The notes beneath the pieces were generated by a model. The model saw only the letters and a program-made list of their open reading frames with translations, made no database searches and was not told where the DNA came from. 64,000 nt of DNA from Streptomonospora salina (GTDB lineage Bacteria; Actinomycetota; Actinomycetes; Streptosporangiales; Streptosporangiaceae), in the NCBI RefSeq assembly GCF_014204715.1, contig NZ_JACHLY010000001.1, positions 310,001-374,000 on the forward strand, written 5' to 3'. This document shows, piece after piece, positions 43,302 to 51,593 of this stretch (its first letter is position 1; every line of letters starts with the position of its first letter). The position numbers were made by a program, and so were the translations under genes.

Positions 43302-43399
43302 GGCGCCCCCTCCCGGTGCGCCGCATCCGCCGGCGTCCCGGAGCCGGATCGCGCGGCCTCCCGCGCCGGCCCGTGGCGCGGGTGCGGCGGCCGTGCCCG

Positions 43400-44965
43400 T
43401 CAGCCGCCTCCGGAGGTGCGGGTCTGCGCCGGATCGCCGGAGGGGCGGGACGGTGCCGGGGACTCGCCGGGCGGGTCCTGCTCGGGTGCGGCGTCCGGTG
43501 CGATGGTCCCGGCCGTGTTGAGTTCGGTTGCGGCCTGGCGGCTCAGGCCGAAGAAGTAGGTCAGCGCGAAGCCGGCGATATAGCCCACCACCAGGCCCAG
43601 GCCGTAGACCGCGACCGCGGCGCCGATGCCTTGGCTGCCCTGCACCAGGGGGAACAGGGTCCATCCGGAGGGGCCGATCGCCGTCGACCCGGCACTGACC
43701 CCGAGCTGGTTGGCCAGGCCGAGGAAGCCGCCGGCCACCGCGCCGCCGGCGCAGGCGGTCACGAACGGCCGGCCCAACGGCAGCGTCACCCCGTAGATCA
43801 GCGGCTCCCCCACCCCGAGCAGGCCCGCGGGCAGTGCCGAGCGGATGGTGGCGCGGATGCCCGCGTTGTTCTTGAGCCGCAGGTACAGCGCGAAGGCGGC
43901 GCCCACCTGGCCCGCGCCGGCCATCGCCAGCACCGGAAGCAGCACGGTGAATCCGTCGACGCCGATCAGGGTGGTGTGGATGGGGATGAGGGCCTGGTGC
44001 AGCCCCAGCATCACCAGCGGCAGGAACGTCCCGCCCAGCAGGAATCCGGCCGGCGCTCCCGCGTAGCCCAGCAGCCAGTTCGCCGCCACACCGATGGCCG
44101 CGGAGACCTCTCCGGCCACCGGCATCAGCCCGTAAACGGTGACCAGGCCCGATACCAGGACGGCGACGGTGGGTGTGACGAGGATGTCCAGGTTCTCGGG
44201 CACCCACCGGCGTGTCCGGCGTTCGACGCAGGCGCACAGCACCGCTGCGCCCAGGGCGCCCAGCACACCGCCCTGCCCGGGTTCGAGGTCGACGCCGAAC
44301 GCCTGGACGTCGGCCACCCCGGCGAAGGGGATGATGGCGGCGACGGCGCCGCCCAGCACCGGAGTGCCGCCGAACTCCTTGGCGGCGTTCATCCCGACGA
44401 ACACCATGATCAGGGACATGAAGCCCTTGGCGATCGCGTCCAGCGCGGGCAGCACCGGGCCCAGCCAGCCGAGGTTGGTCAGCACTCCGGTGACGCCGGC
44501 GAGGATGCCGCAGGCGATCAGTGCGGGGATCAGCGGCACGAAGATGTCGGCGATGCGCCGCAGAAGCAGCTTGAACGGTGTGGCGTTGCGCCTCGTGTTC
44601 GCCGCCCGGATCGCCTCGCCTTCGGCGGCCAGCGCTTCGGCGTCGCCGTCCGGGGCGTCGGCGGCGGGCGCGGCCCCGGCCGCTCGGCCGCCCGCGCGCT
44701 CGGCCTCGACCGCGCGGGAGAACTCCTCGGCGACCGTGGAGACCGCTCCGGGGCCCAGCACGATCTGGAAGGTCTCGTCCTCGACCACGCCGAGCACCTT
44801 CGGGTGGTCGCGGATCTCCTGATCCCGGACGAGCGCGCGGTCGGCGACGCCGATCCGCAGCCGGCTGATGCAGTTGGCGGCGGAGGTGACGTTGCGCTCG
44901 CCGCCGACGAGCGCGAGGAGGTCGTAGGCCGTGGCCGCGTGGCCGGCGGCACCCGGGTCGCTCAT
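43400..44965 (-). CDS. murP: PTS EIIBC component, N-acetylmuramic acid type
   Basis: 521 residues. EIIB domain first (1-90), with phospho-accepting cysteine in SAANCISRLRIGV; then a linker and EIIC with about ten membrane helices, including GVGEPLIYGVTLPLGRPFVT. It has no EIIA, so a separate glucose-type EIIA must supply phosphate, as for E. coli MurP. Start ATG 44965 overlaps the murQ stop by 4 bases. Pairing with murQ makes MurNAc the cargo: it enters as MurNAc-6-phosphate. The acidic C-terminal tail of about 35 residues is disordered. Confidence 0.88.
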   Translation of the reverse strand: MSDPGAAGHAATAYDLLALVGGERNVTSAANCISRLRIGVADRALVRDQEIRDHPKVLGVVEDETFQIVLGPGAVSTVAEEFSRAVEAERAGGRAAGAAPAADAPDGDAEALAAEGEAIRAANTRRNATPFKLLLRRIADIFVPLIPALIACGILAGVTGVLTNLGWLGPVLPALDAIAKGFMSLIMVFVGMNAAKEFGGTPVLGGAVAAIIPFAGVADVQAFGVDLEPGQGGVLGALGAAVLCACVERRTRRWVPENLDILVTPTVAVLVSGLVTVYGLMPVAGEVSAAIGVAANWLLGYAGAPAGFLLGGTFLPLVMLGLHQALIPIHTTLIGVDGFTVLLPVLAMAGAGQVGAAFALYLRLKNNAGIRATIRSALPAGLLGVGEPLIYGVTLPLGRPFVTACAGGAVAGGFLGLANQLGVSAGSTAIGPSGWTLFPLVQGSQGIGAAVAVYGLGLVVGYIAGFALTYFFGLSRQAATELNTAGTIAPDAAPEQDPPGESPAPSRPSGDPAQTRTSGGG

Positions 44966-45951
44966 TGCCGACTTCCTTCCGAACTCAGGGGGGTCGGGCG
45001 GATCCGGTCCCCGCGAGCGGCCGTTTCGACCGCGTCGCGGAGTCGGCCGCCGCAGGCGTCCAGGAGGCGGCCGGCTTCCTCGGCACCGACGCGGCCGAGG
45101 ATGGTGAGGATCGCCGTCTTGACGTCCCCGGCGCCGGCGGACAGGGCCCGGTCCACCTCGTCGTCGTCGGCACCGGTGGCCATCCCGACGATGCGGTGGG
45201 CACGCGCCCGCAGTTTCTCGTTCGTGCTGAGCAGGTCGACCATGAGGTTTCCGTAGGTTTTGCCCAGGCGGATCATGGTGACGGTGGAGAGCGTGTTCAG
45301 GACCAGCTTCTGTGCGGTTCCGGCCTTGAGCCGGGTGGAGCCGGTGATCAGCTCGGGGCCGGTGTCGACCTCGATGGCGTGGTCGGCGGCGTCTCCCAGG
45401 GGCGAGCCGGGGTTGGAGGACACGCCGACGGTCAAAGCGCCGCGTCCGGCGGCGCAGCATACCGCCGCGACCGAGTACGGGGTCCGCCCGGAGGCGGAGA
45501 CGCCCACGACGGCGTCCTCGGGGGAGAGCTCCAGTCCGTCCAGGTCGGCCGCAGCGGCGCGGGTGTCGTCCTCGGCGTTCTCCACGGCTCCGCGGATCGC
45601 AGCGGGGCCGCCGGCGATCAGCCCGATCACCTGCTCGGGATCGGTGTTGAAGGTGGGCGGGCACTCGGAGGCGTCCAGCACGCCCAGGCGTCCCGCGGTA
45701 CCGGCGCCGGCGTAGACGAGCCGTCCGCCGCGGGCCATCCGCGCGGCGACGGCGTCGACGGCCGCGGCGATGGCCGCAGCGGCGGCGGCGACCGCGGGGG
45801 CCACCGTGCGGTCCTCGGCGTTCATGGTGCGCACGATGGCCTCGGTGGCCATCTCGTCGATCCCGCTCAGGTCGTCGCGCCGGGCCTCGGTCGCCAGACC
45901 GGCGAGGTCGGTGCGCCGGCCGCCGGGGCCGGTGGTGTCGGTGGTGGCCAT
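44962..45951 (-). CDS. murQ: N-acetylmuramic acid 6-phosphate etherase
   Basis: 329 residues with a SIS domain. It removes the lactyl ether from MurNAc-6-phosphate, giving GlcNAc-6-phosphate and D-lactate. Signatures: GRLVYAGAGTAGRLGVLDAS ECPPTF near residues 75-100 and VGVSASGRTPYSVAA. The C-terminal part is a UBA-like helical domain (DVKTAILTILGRVGAEEAGR). ATG 45951 (MATTDTTG) is the likely start; the frame runs 17 codons further into the promoter region. First gene of the murQP unit, for recycling or scavenging cell-wall sugar. Confidence 0.93.
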   Translation of the reverse strand: MATTDTTGPGGRRTDLAGLATEARRDDLSGIDEMATEAIVRTMNAEDRTVAPAVAAAAAAIAAAVDAVAARMARGGRLVYAGAGTAGRLGVLDASECPPTFNTDPEQVIGLIAGGPAAIRGAVENAEDDTRAAAADLDGLELSPEDAVVGVSASGRTPYSVAAVCCAAGRGALTVGVSSNPGSPLGDAADHAIEVDTGPELITGSTRLKAGTAQKLVLNTLSTVTMIRLGKTYGNLMVDLLSTNEKLRARAHRIVGMATGADDDEVDRALSAGAGDVKTAILTILGRVGAEEAGRLLDACGGRLRDAVETAARGDRIRPTPLSSEGSRQ

Positions 45952-46001
45952 GGGCAGGAGCGATCCTTCCGACGCGTGCGCCCGGCGGGCGGTCCGTGGC
46001 A

Positions 46002-46034
46002 TGGAAAATTTTCACCTGATGTGGCGAATGTCAA
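46002..46034 (-). promoter_or_regulatory. murQP promoter with MurR/RpiR-type operator
   Basis: On the minus strand TTGACA (46034-46029) is followed after 16-17 bases by an A-rich -10 that lies inside the dyad GAAAATTTTC (46004-46013). The dyad core AAAATTTT is like operators bound by RpiR/MurR regulators. A repressor there would cover the -10. The surrounding region is strikingly AT-rich for this genome. Confidence 0.6.
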
Positions 46035-46191
46035 TTAAAAAACCTTCATGCCCAGCGCACGGGGGTGGGCGCGCACACGGGAGCGGCCGCGGCGCGGACG
46101 CCCACTCGGCCACCGCGCACCGCAGGCCCCTCCGCGAATCCGCGCCGGCCTCCTCGCCCCGCGGCGGGTGCGCCCGCTCGGGCCGCCCCGG

Positions 46192-46590
46192 TCACCGCTC
46201 GGATACCGCCGGATCGGCCCGGGCCGCCGCGGCGTCCACGATCACCTCCGTCCACCCGAGTTCGGCGGGGGCTTCAGCCGCCACCGCACGGTGCAGCCGC
46301 GGCCACACGTGCGCCCGCGTCCAGGCCGTGAACCGGCGGTGGGCGGTCGCGGGCGACACGGCGAACTCCGCCGGCAGCCGGCGCCATACGCATCCGCTGG
46401 TCAGCACGTAGACCACCGCGGTGAACGCGGCACGGTCGTCGACCGGCGCCGTACCGCCTCCCTGGCGCCGCGCCCCGAACGATGGGAGCAGGGGCACGGC
46501 GAGCTCCCACAGGCTGTCCGACACCAGCCGCCGGGACAGCCCGGAATCGCAGCGGACAGAATTCTCCGCAGTGGAACCGCGATGAGACAC
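46192..46590 (-). pseudogene. IS5-family transposase N-terminal remnant
   Basis: The minus-strand frame reads LVSDSLWELAVPLLPSF, QGGGTAPVDDRAAFTAVVYV, LTSGCVWRRLPAEFAVSPAT and AHRRFTAWTRA, ending IVDAAAARA: the complete N-terminal half (DUF4096 and first catalytic aspartate) of an IS5-group transposase. The DDE remainder is missing. Confidence 0.75.
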
Positions 46591-47202
46591 GAACGGGAAT
46601 CCCCAACTAGCACTTCTTATACCGACAGGTGACGCATGGAAACCAACATATCCGATGTCTCACCGTATTCCCGTTAAGCCGCTACGCGAGGAATCGCGAA
46701 TCCTTCCGCTCCGCGATTCGCATTCCGGTTCCCCGCCGGCAGGCACCTCCCGGGCGGCCCCGAACCCGCCGCCCGGGAGGCGGGACCCGTCGACCGTTCT
46801 GCCGCCGCGCCCCACGCCGTTCCTCCCGGCACCGCCGAACCCGGTATCCGCCTGCGACACGCCACAGCGGAACCGGCCGCGGACGCCGCTTCCGGCCAGC
46901 CGGCGGCGCGTCCGGAACCGGTATCGGATATAGGCGCGAACGGACTCCGAACTGCGCGGACTCCGCGTTCCGGGATCCGCGGGGACGCCGCTCCCCTCGA
47001 AAGCCGGTGCCCGGTCACGCCCCCGCGTACCTGCGTCGGATATTTCAGAAGGAGGGGAACGCCTATCCTGTCCCGGTCCGCGCGAACGCTCCCCCGCCGC
47101 CGTTCCCGCACCGCCGATATCCGCGGACAGGGGACCCCGGTTGCGCGAAATCGAGAACGTCGGCGAACGCACGGGGACCGCACCGCGCCCGACGACGTGA
47201 GC
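46591..47202. other. Gene-free stretch between IS remnants
   Basis: No gene is supported on either strand. It contains a 12-bp hairpin (46746-46757 with 46769-46780, arm CCTCCCGGGCGG) and otherwise unassigned GC-rich sequence, probably decayed. Confidence 0.5.
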
Positions 47203-47448
47203 GAGCCTTTGCCAACCTGGTGTTCGGGCTGCTCGGAGGGTGTACGGCGCGGCGCGGCCACGAACAAGCGAAGCTCCCGGCAGACGGGCGATTGCCGAGA
47301 TCAAACCGTCCGACCGGGAACTCCACGTGCTGCCCTACCCCTCCGGATGAATGTTCCAGCCGCGCGCTCGGCGTGCTCGCCGACGCGCTGCGGGCCCACC
47401 GCAAACAGGTCGGAACCCGGTGGCGCCGGCTCTCCGCCGGCCGCCAGG
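47203..47448 (+). repeat. 246-bp direct repeat, copy 1 (transposase remnant)
   Basis: This segment recurs at 49023-49269 with about 97 percent identity. Its end encodes ALGVLADALRAHRKQVGTRW RRLSAGRQG, the helix-turn-helix N-terminus of a DDE transposase of the type with RRL..GRQALL.LAYL. One base is missing relative to copy 2 near 47347. The two copies flank the oxidoreductase/MerR pair. Confidence 0.8.
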
Positions 47449-47583
47449 GGCTGAGCTGCCTGGACCCGAAGAACTCCTAACGCAATGATCTCCGAGGTGG
47501 TCGGATCGCTCCAGGACCGGTGATCCGGAGGTGCGGGCTGCCCGCGGCCGCAGCCGTGGGCAGCCCCGAACGGTGGGACAAGC

Positions 47584-48489
47584 TCACATACAGACCACGA
47601 TCTTCCCCCGCGTGTGTCCCCGCTCGGCGTATGCGTGCGCTTCCGCGATCCGTTCGAGCGGGTAGGTCCGCTCGATGCGCGGTGTGTAGCGGGCTTGCCG
47701 GCCGAGTTCGCCCGCTTCGGCGAGGAGCGCGGAATCGTTTTCCGCGTTGGCCAAATGCACACCCAGGCGATGCGCGTTGGCGTAGTCGGCGATCGTCGAC
47801 ACGCGGACAGGGTCGCCCACGATCGCGATGAGATCGGCCAGAGACCCGGAGGCCGCAGTGTCGAGGGCGATGTCGACACCGTCCGGAGCCAGGGCGGCGA
47901 GGCGTTCCGCGAGGCCAGTGCCGTAGGTGGTGGGAACGGCTCCGAGAGAGGTAAGAAACGCGTGATTGCGCTCGCTGGCCGTCCCGATCACGGTGGCGCC
48001 CTGAGCCACCGCGATCTCGACCGCAGCACTGCCCACTCCTCCGGCGGCGCCCTCGATGAGCAGAGTGCGCCCCCGCAGGGGACCGAGCGCCTTCAGTCCG
48101 CCCATCGCGGTCACGGATCCCAGACCGGCGCCGGCGGCCTCCTCGTCGGTCCACGTGGTGGGCGCGTGGGCCCAGGCCGAGAGCACGGCCAGCTCCGCCG
48201 TCGCGCCGGTGACGCCGCCCAGCCCGAAGACACGGTCGCCGATGCTCACGCCCTGCACACTCTCACCGGTCTCGTCGACCACGCCGACGGCATCACGCCC
48301 AGGAATCGCGGGCAAGTCCACGGGGAGCACCTCGTGCACCGCACCGGAACGCACCTTCCAGTCGACGGGATTGACGCCGGCCGCCGCAACGCGGATGCGG
48401 ATCTCGCGGGCCCCGGGATGCGGGTCCGACACCTGCTCGACCATGAGAGTCTCGACACCGCCGTACTCGTGATAACGGACTGCGCGCAT
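47584..48489 (-). CDS. NADPH:quinone reductase-like zinc-less alcohol dehydrogenase superfamily
   Basis: 301 residues of the quinone oxidoreductase branch of the MDR superfamily. AAGVNPVDWKVRSG is the N-terminal signature, EGAAGGVGSAAVEIAVAQGA the NADPH Rossmann loop, and ERGHTRGKIVV the usual end. Zinc-binding cysteines are absent. ATG 48489 lies divergent to a MerR gene with a perfect dyad between them. Likely a detoxifying enone or quinone reductase induced through the MerR protein. Both genes lie between 246-bp direct repeats. Confidence 0.88.
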   Translation of the reverse strand: MRAVRYHEYGGVETLMVEQVSDPHPGAREIRIRVAAAGVNPVDWKVRSGAVHEVLPVDLPAIPGRDAVGVVDETGESVQGVSIGDRVFGLGGVTGATAELAVLSAWAHAPTTWTDEEAAGAGLGSVTAMGGLKALGPLRGRTLLIEGAAGGVGSAAVEIAVAQGATVIGTASERNHAFLTSLGAVPTTYGTGLAERLAALAPDGVDIALDTAASGSLADLIAIVGDPVRVSTIADYANAHRLGVHLANAENDSALLAEAGELGRQARYTPRIERTYPLERIAEAHAYAERGHTRGKIVVCM

Positions 48490-48581
48490 GACGTTCTGCC
48501 TTTCAACACGGCCTGCACCGGCCGTTCGTGAAATCAGTGGGGTGAATGTTCGGCGAGTGCCGACGCCCGCTACGCTAGAAC

Positions 48582-48597
48582 CTGACGTCGACGTCAG
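48582..48597. promoter_or_regulatory. MerR operator palindrome
   Basis: CTGACGTCGACGTCAG is a perfect 16-bp palindrome between the divergent oxidoreductase and MerR genes, like the spacer dyads bound by MerR activators. Confidence 0.65.
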
Positions 48598-48634
48598 ATG
48601 CAAGTCGGGCGGGCCGCCCGATAGAGGAGGACCG

Positions 48635-49006
48635 GTGCGCATCGGTGAGGTCGCCGAGAAGGCGGGAGTGAGCGTCCGGGCGCTGCGCTATTACGAGGAA
48701 CAGGGTCTACTCCAGGCAAGCCGCAGTCCCGGCGGCCAGCGGCATTACCCCGACACTGCCGTCGACCGAGTCCGGCTGATCCAACAGCTGTATGCCGCGG
48801 GCCTCCCGAGCAGAGTGGTCCGCAAGGTGCTGCCGTGCGTGGACTCGGGTGAAGTGAAAGCGTCCCCGGAACTCCTGGACCAGATGGCGGCCGAGCGTGT
48901 CCGCGTCGACCAGCGGATCACCGACCTGCTCGCTGTGCGCGACCGGCTCGACGACGTGATCGCCGTCGCGCGGGACCCTGATTCCGACTGCTCTCACGTG
49001 AGGTGA
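48635..49006 (+). CDS. MerR family regulator
   Basis: 123 residues. The winged helix reads RIGEVAEKAGVSVRALRYYE then EQGLLQASRSPGGQRHYPD, followed by the coiled-coil dimer helix RITDLLAVRDRLDDVIAVAR. The only cysteines are at 87 (VLPCVD) and near the end, so metal sensing is possible but not clear. GTG 48635 has GAGGAGG 5 bases before it. It probably controls the divergent quinone reductase through 48582-48597. Confidence 0.9.
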   Translation: MRIGEVAEKAGVSVRALRYYEEQGLLQASRSPGGQRHYPDTAVDRVRLIQQLYAAGLPSRVVRKVLPCVDSGEVKASPELLDQMAAERVRVDQRITDLLAVRDRLDDVIAVARDPDSDCSHVR

Positions 49007-49022
49007 AGGCTACTGCCGCACT

Positions 49023-49269
49023 GAGCCTTTGCCAACCTGGTGTTCGGGCTGCTCGGAGGGTGTACGGCGCGGCGCGGCCACGAACAAGCGAAGCTCCCGG
49101 CAGACGGGCGATTGCCGAGATCAAACCGTCCGACCGGGAACTCCACGTGCTGTCCTACCCCTCCGGGATGAATGTTCCAGCCGCGCGCTCGGCGTGCTCG
49201 CCGACGCGCTGCGGGCCCACCGCACACAGCGCGGAACCCGGTGGCGCCGACTCTCCGCCGGCCGCCAGG
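49023..49269 (+). repeat. 246-bp direct repeat, copy 2, continuing into a transposase stub
   Basis: Second copy of 47203-47448. Here the transposase frame goes on to about 49318: RALGVLADALRAHRTQRGTR, RWRRLSAGRQALLAIAYLHK, GATCAEAG. It then breaks, 45 bases before the stop of the lanthipeptide transporter gene. So this remnant forms the left border of the lanthipeptide cluster. Confidence 0.8.
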
Positions 49270-49363
49270 CCCTGCTCGCGATCGCCTACCTGCACAAAGG
49301 CGCGACCTGCGCCGAAGCGGGTGACCGGGTTCCTCGGCCCGACGGCGCCCCTGCCCGCCGTGC

Positions 49364-51526
49364 CTATCCCCGTCCGACCGGCTCCTCGCGCTCGGCGCTC
49401 TGGCGCCGGTGCAGCTGGGCGTACTCGCCCCCGCCGGCGATCAGTTCGCCGTGCGTGCCGCGCTCGACGACCTCGCCGTCGCGCATCACGTAGATCACGT
49501 CCGCGTCCTCGATCGTCGAAAGGCGGTGGGCGATCACGACCCGGACCGCTTCCCGGTCGTCGAACTCGGCGGCGATCGCGCGCTCGTTGACCGTGTCGAG
49601 CGAACTCGTCGCCTCGTCGAGGATCACGATTCGGGGGTTCTTCAGCAGAGCCCGGGCGAGCAGGATCCGCTGGCGCTGGCCGCCGGATATGCCCTCGCCG
49701 AACTGGCTGATCAGCGTCTCGTAGCCCATCGGCATCGCCAGGATCTCGTCGTGGATGCGCGCGCGTCGGGCGGCGTGCTCGACCGATCCGGGGTCCGCGC
49801 GCCCGGTCCCCCAGCTGACGTTCTCCCGGATCGTCTTGTTCTGCAGGACGACTTCCTGGTGCACGAAGGCCACCGAGTCGAAGAACGCGCTCTTGCGGTA
49901 CTCGCCGATCGCGCGGCCCGAGTAGCGGATGCGCCCGTCCGTGGGGCGGTAGAGACCCGCCAGCAGCCGGGCCAGGGTGCTCTTGCCCGACCCCGATGCT
50001 CCGACGATCCCGACCTTCTGGCCAGGGGCGACGTCGAGGTCGACGCCGCGCAGAACGGGCGCGCTGTAGCGCGAGTAGGAGAACCAGACGTCCCGCAGCT
50101 CGATGCGGCCGTCCAGGGTCTCCAGCGTGCCGTCGCCGAACGTCGCGTCCTCGGGCGTATCCAGAATGTCGCCGATGCGGTAGAGGAGCGCTTTGACCTC
50201 GAACAGTTTCGTCACCGTGGTGAACGTCGTCGACGCCTGAGCGAAGAACGACGACGCCGCCACCTGGAACGCCATCACCTCGCCCAGGGACATGCCCGCG
50301 GCGGGCGCCAGCCGCAGGCCCGCAGCGACGACGAGCAGCGGGCCCAACGTCTGCACCGCTTGGATGCCGGCCCCGGTCATCCCCTGCCACCAGGCCCTGC
50401 GGTGGTAGCGGTCCAGGATCCGGTGGTTGGCCTGCTCCCAGGCCCGGACGAACTCGTCCTCGGCTCCGCTGGTCTTGATGGTGGAGACGGCGCCGACCGC
50501 CTCGACCTGGACGGCCTGCCCTTTGGCCTGCTCTTCGACCTCCGACAGCGACGCCTGCGAGATCCGCGCCCGCGTGGCGAACAGCAGCGCCAGGGCGAGC
50601 GCGAAGAGCGCGAACGCCACCGCCGCGAGCATCGGCGACCGCGCCAGCATGTAGCCGGCCAGGACCAGGGTCAGCAGCACGCTCATCGTCCCGCTGACCA
50701 GGTCGTTGGCGAGGAAGTCGCGCAGCCGGGTGACGTTGTTCAGCCGGAACAGCAGGTCCCCGGTGGAGCGCATGGCGAAGAACTTGTACGGCAGGCGCAG
50801 CAGGTGCTCGAAGACCGAGTCCGCCATGAACCGGCCCATGCGCTTGACCGAGCGGATCGTCAGCAGCACCTTTCCGGTCTGGGCCGCCAGGTAGCCCGCC
50901 GCGGTCGCGGCGAACACGAGCACCAGCAGCCCGGCTCCGCCGGGACCGGCTCCCCCCTGCCCGGCGGTATAGGCGTCCACGAGGGCCTGGGTCAGCATCG
51001 GAACGGCCAGGACCGCGCCGAACGCGACCAGCGAAACGGCGACGAGCAGGGCGAGGGGGCCGGCCGCGAAGCGTACGTAGGGCAGCAGCCGCCACCACTC
51101 GCTGCGCGGACGCTCCCGGCTCTCGGCGAATCCCGGCGCCGGTTCCGCCGTGACGGCGATTCCGGAGAACTCCGCGTCGAACTCGTCGGCGCCGATCTCG
51201 ATCCTGCCGCGCCCCGGATCGACGATCCGGGCCCCCTGGTCGCCGACCTTCTCCACCACCACGAAGTGGCGCCGGCCCCAGAACGCGATGAAGGGGGTCG
51301 GGACCCCGCCGGCGCCTCCGGGCTTGACCCGCAGGGCCCGGACGCGCAGACCGCGGTCCCGCAGGACGCCGACGATGTCGCGGACGGCCATGCCGTCGCG
51401 CCCGACTTCGTAGGTCTGCCGGAACCGCGCCATCGAGAAGTTGCGGTCGTGGACCGAGATGAGCATGCCGCAGCAGCACAGGCCGCATTCGGTCTGCACG
51501 TTCTGGTACAGCGGACTGACTCTCAC
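49364..51526 (-). CDS. lanT: Lanthipeptide ABC transporter with C39 leader peptidase (LanT)
   Basis: 720 residues. C39 peptidase domain at 1-140: catalytic C14 in VQTECGLCCCG, H87 in GRRHFVVVEKV and D103 in RIVDPG. Then six membrane helices (about 150-430) and an ABC ATPase: GASGSGKSTLAR (Walker A, about 510), ISGGQRQRILLARALLKNPR (signature) and IVILDEATSS (Walker B). It should cut the leader of the modified LanA after a double glycine and export the core. GTG 51526 with GGAGAGGA upstream, 67 bases behind lanM. Confidence 0.92.
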   Translation of the reverse strand: MRVSPLYQNVQTECGLCCCGMLISVHDRNFSMARFRQTYEVGRDGMAVRDIVGVLRDRGLRVRALRVKPGGAGGVPTPFIAFWGRRHFVVVEKVGDQGARIVDPGRGRIEIGADEFDAEFSGIAVTAEPAPGFAESRERPRSEWWRLLPYVRFAAGPLALLVAVSLVAFGAVLAVPMLTQALVDAYTAGQGGAGPGGAGLLVLVFAATAAGYLAAQTGKVLLTIRSVKRMGRFMADSVFEHLLRLPYKFFAMRSTGDLLFRLNNVTRLRDFLANDLVSGTMSVLLTLVLAGYMLARSPMLAAVAFALFALALALLFATRARISQASLSEVEEQAKGQAVQVEAVGAVSTIKTSGAEDEFVRAWEQANHRILDRYHRRAWWQGMTGAGIQAVQTLGPLLVVAAGLRLAPAAGMSLGEVMAFQVAASSFFAQASTTFTTVTKLFEVKALLYRIGDILDTPEDATFGDGTLETLDGRIELRDVWFSYSRYSAPVLRGVDLDVAPGQKVGIVGASGSGKSTLARLLAGLYRPTDGRIRYSGRAIGEYRKSAFFDSVAFVHQEVVLQNKTIRENVSWGTGRADPGSVEHAARRARIHDEILAMPMGYETLISQFGEGISGGQRQRILLARALLKNPRIVILDEATSSLDTVNERAIAAEFDDREAVRVVIAHRLSTIEDADVIYVMRDGEVVERGTHGELIAGGGEYAQLHRRQSAEREEPVGRG

Positions 51527-51593
51527 CGGGCGTCCTCTCCTGCCGGTCCGGGCGGCGGTGCGGTGCGGCCCCCGTCCCGATGCGGCCGCCGGA

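Noticed and set aside
41451-44237. A 928-residue minus-strand frame over metE and murP
   Set aside because: No homology-like text; it is a shadow of two strongly supported genes on other frames.
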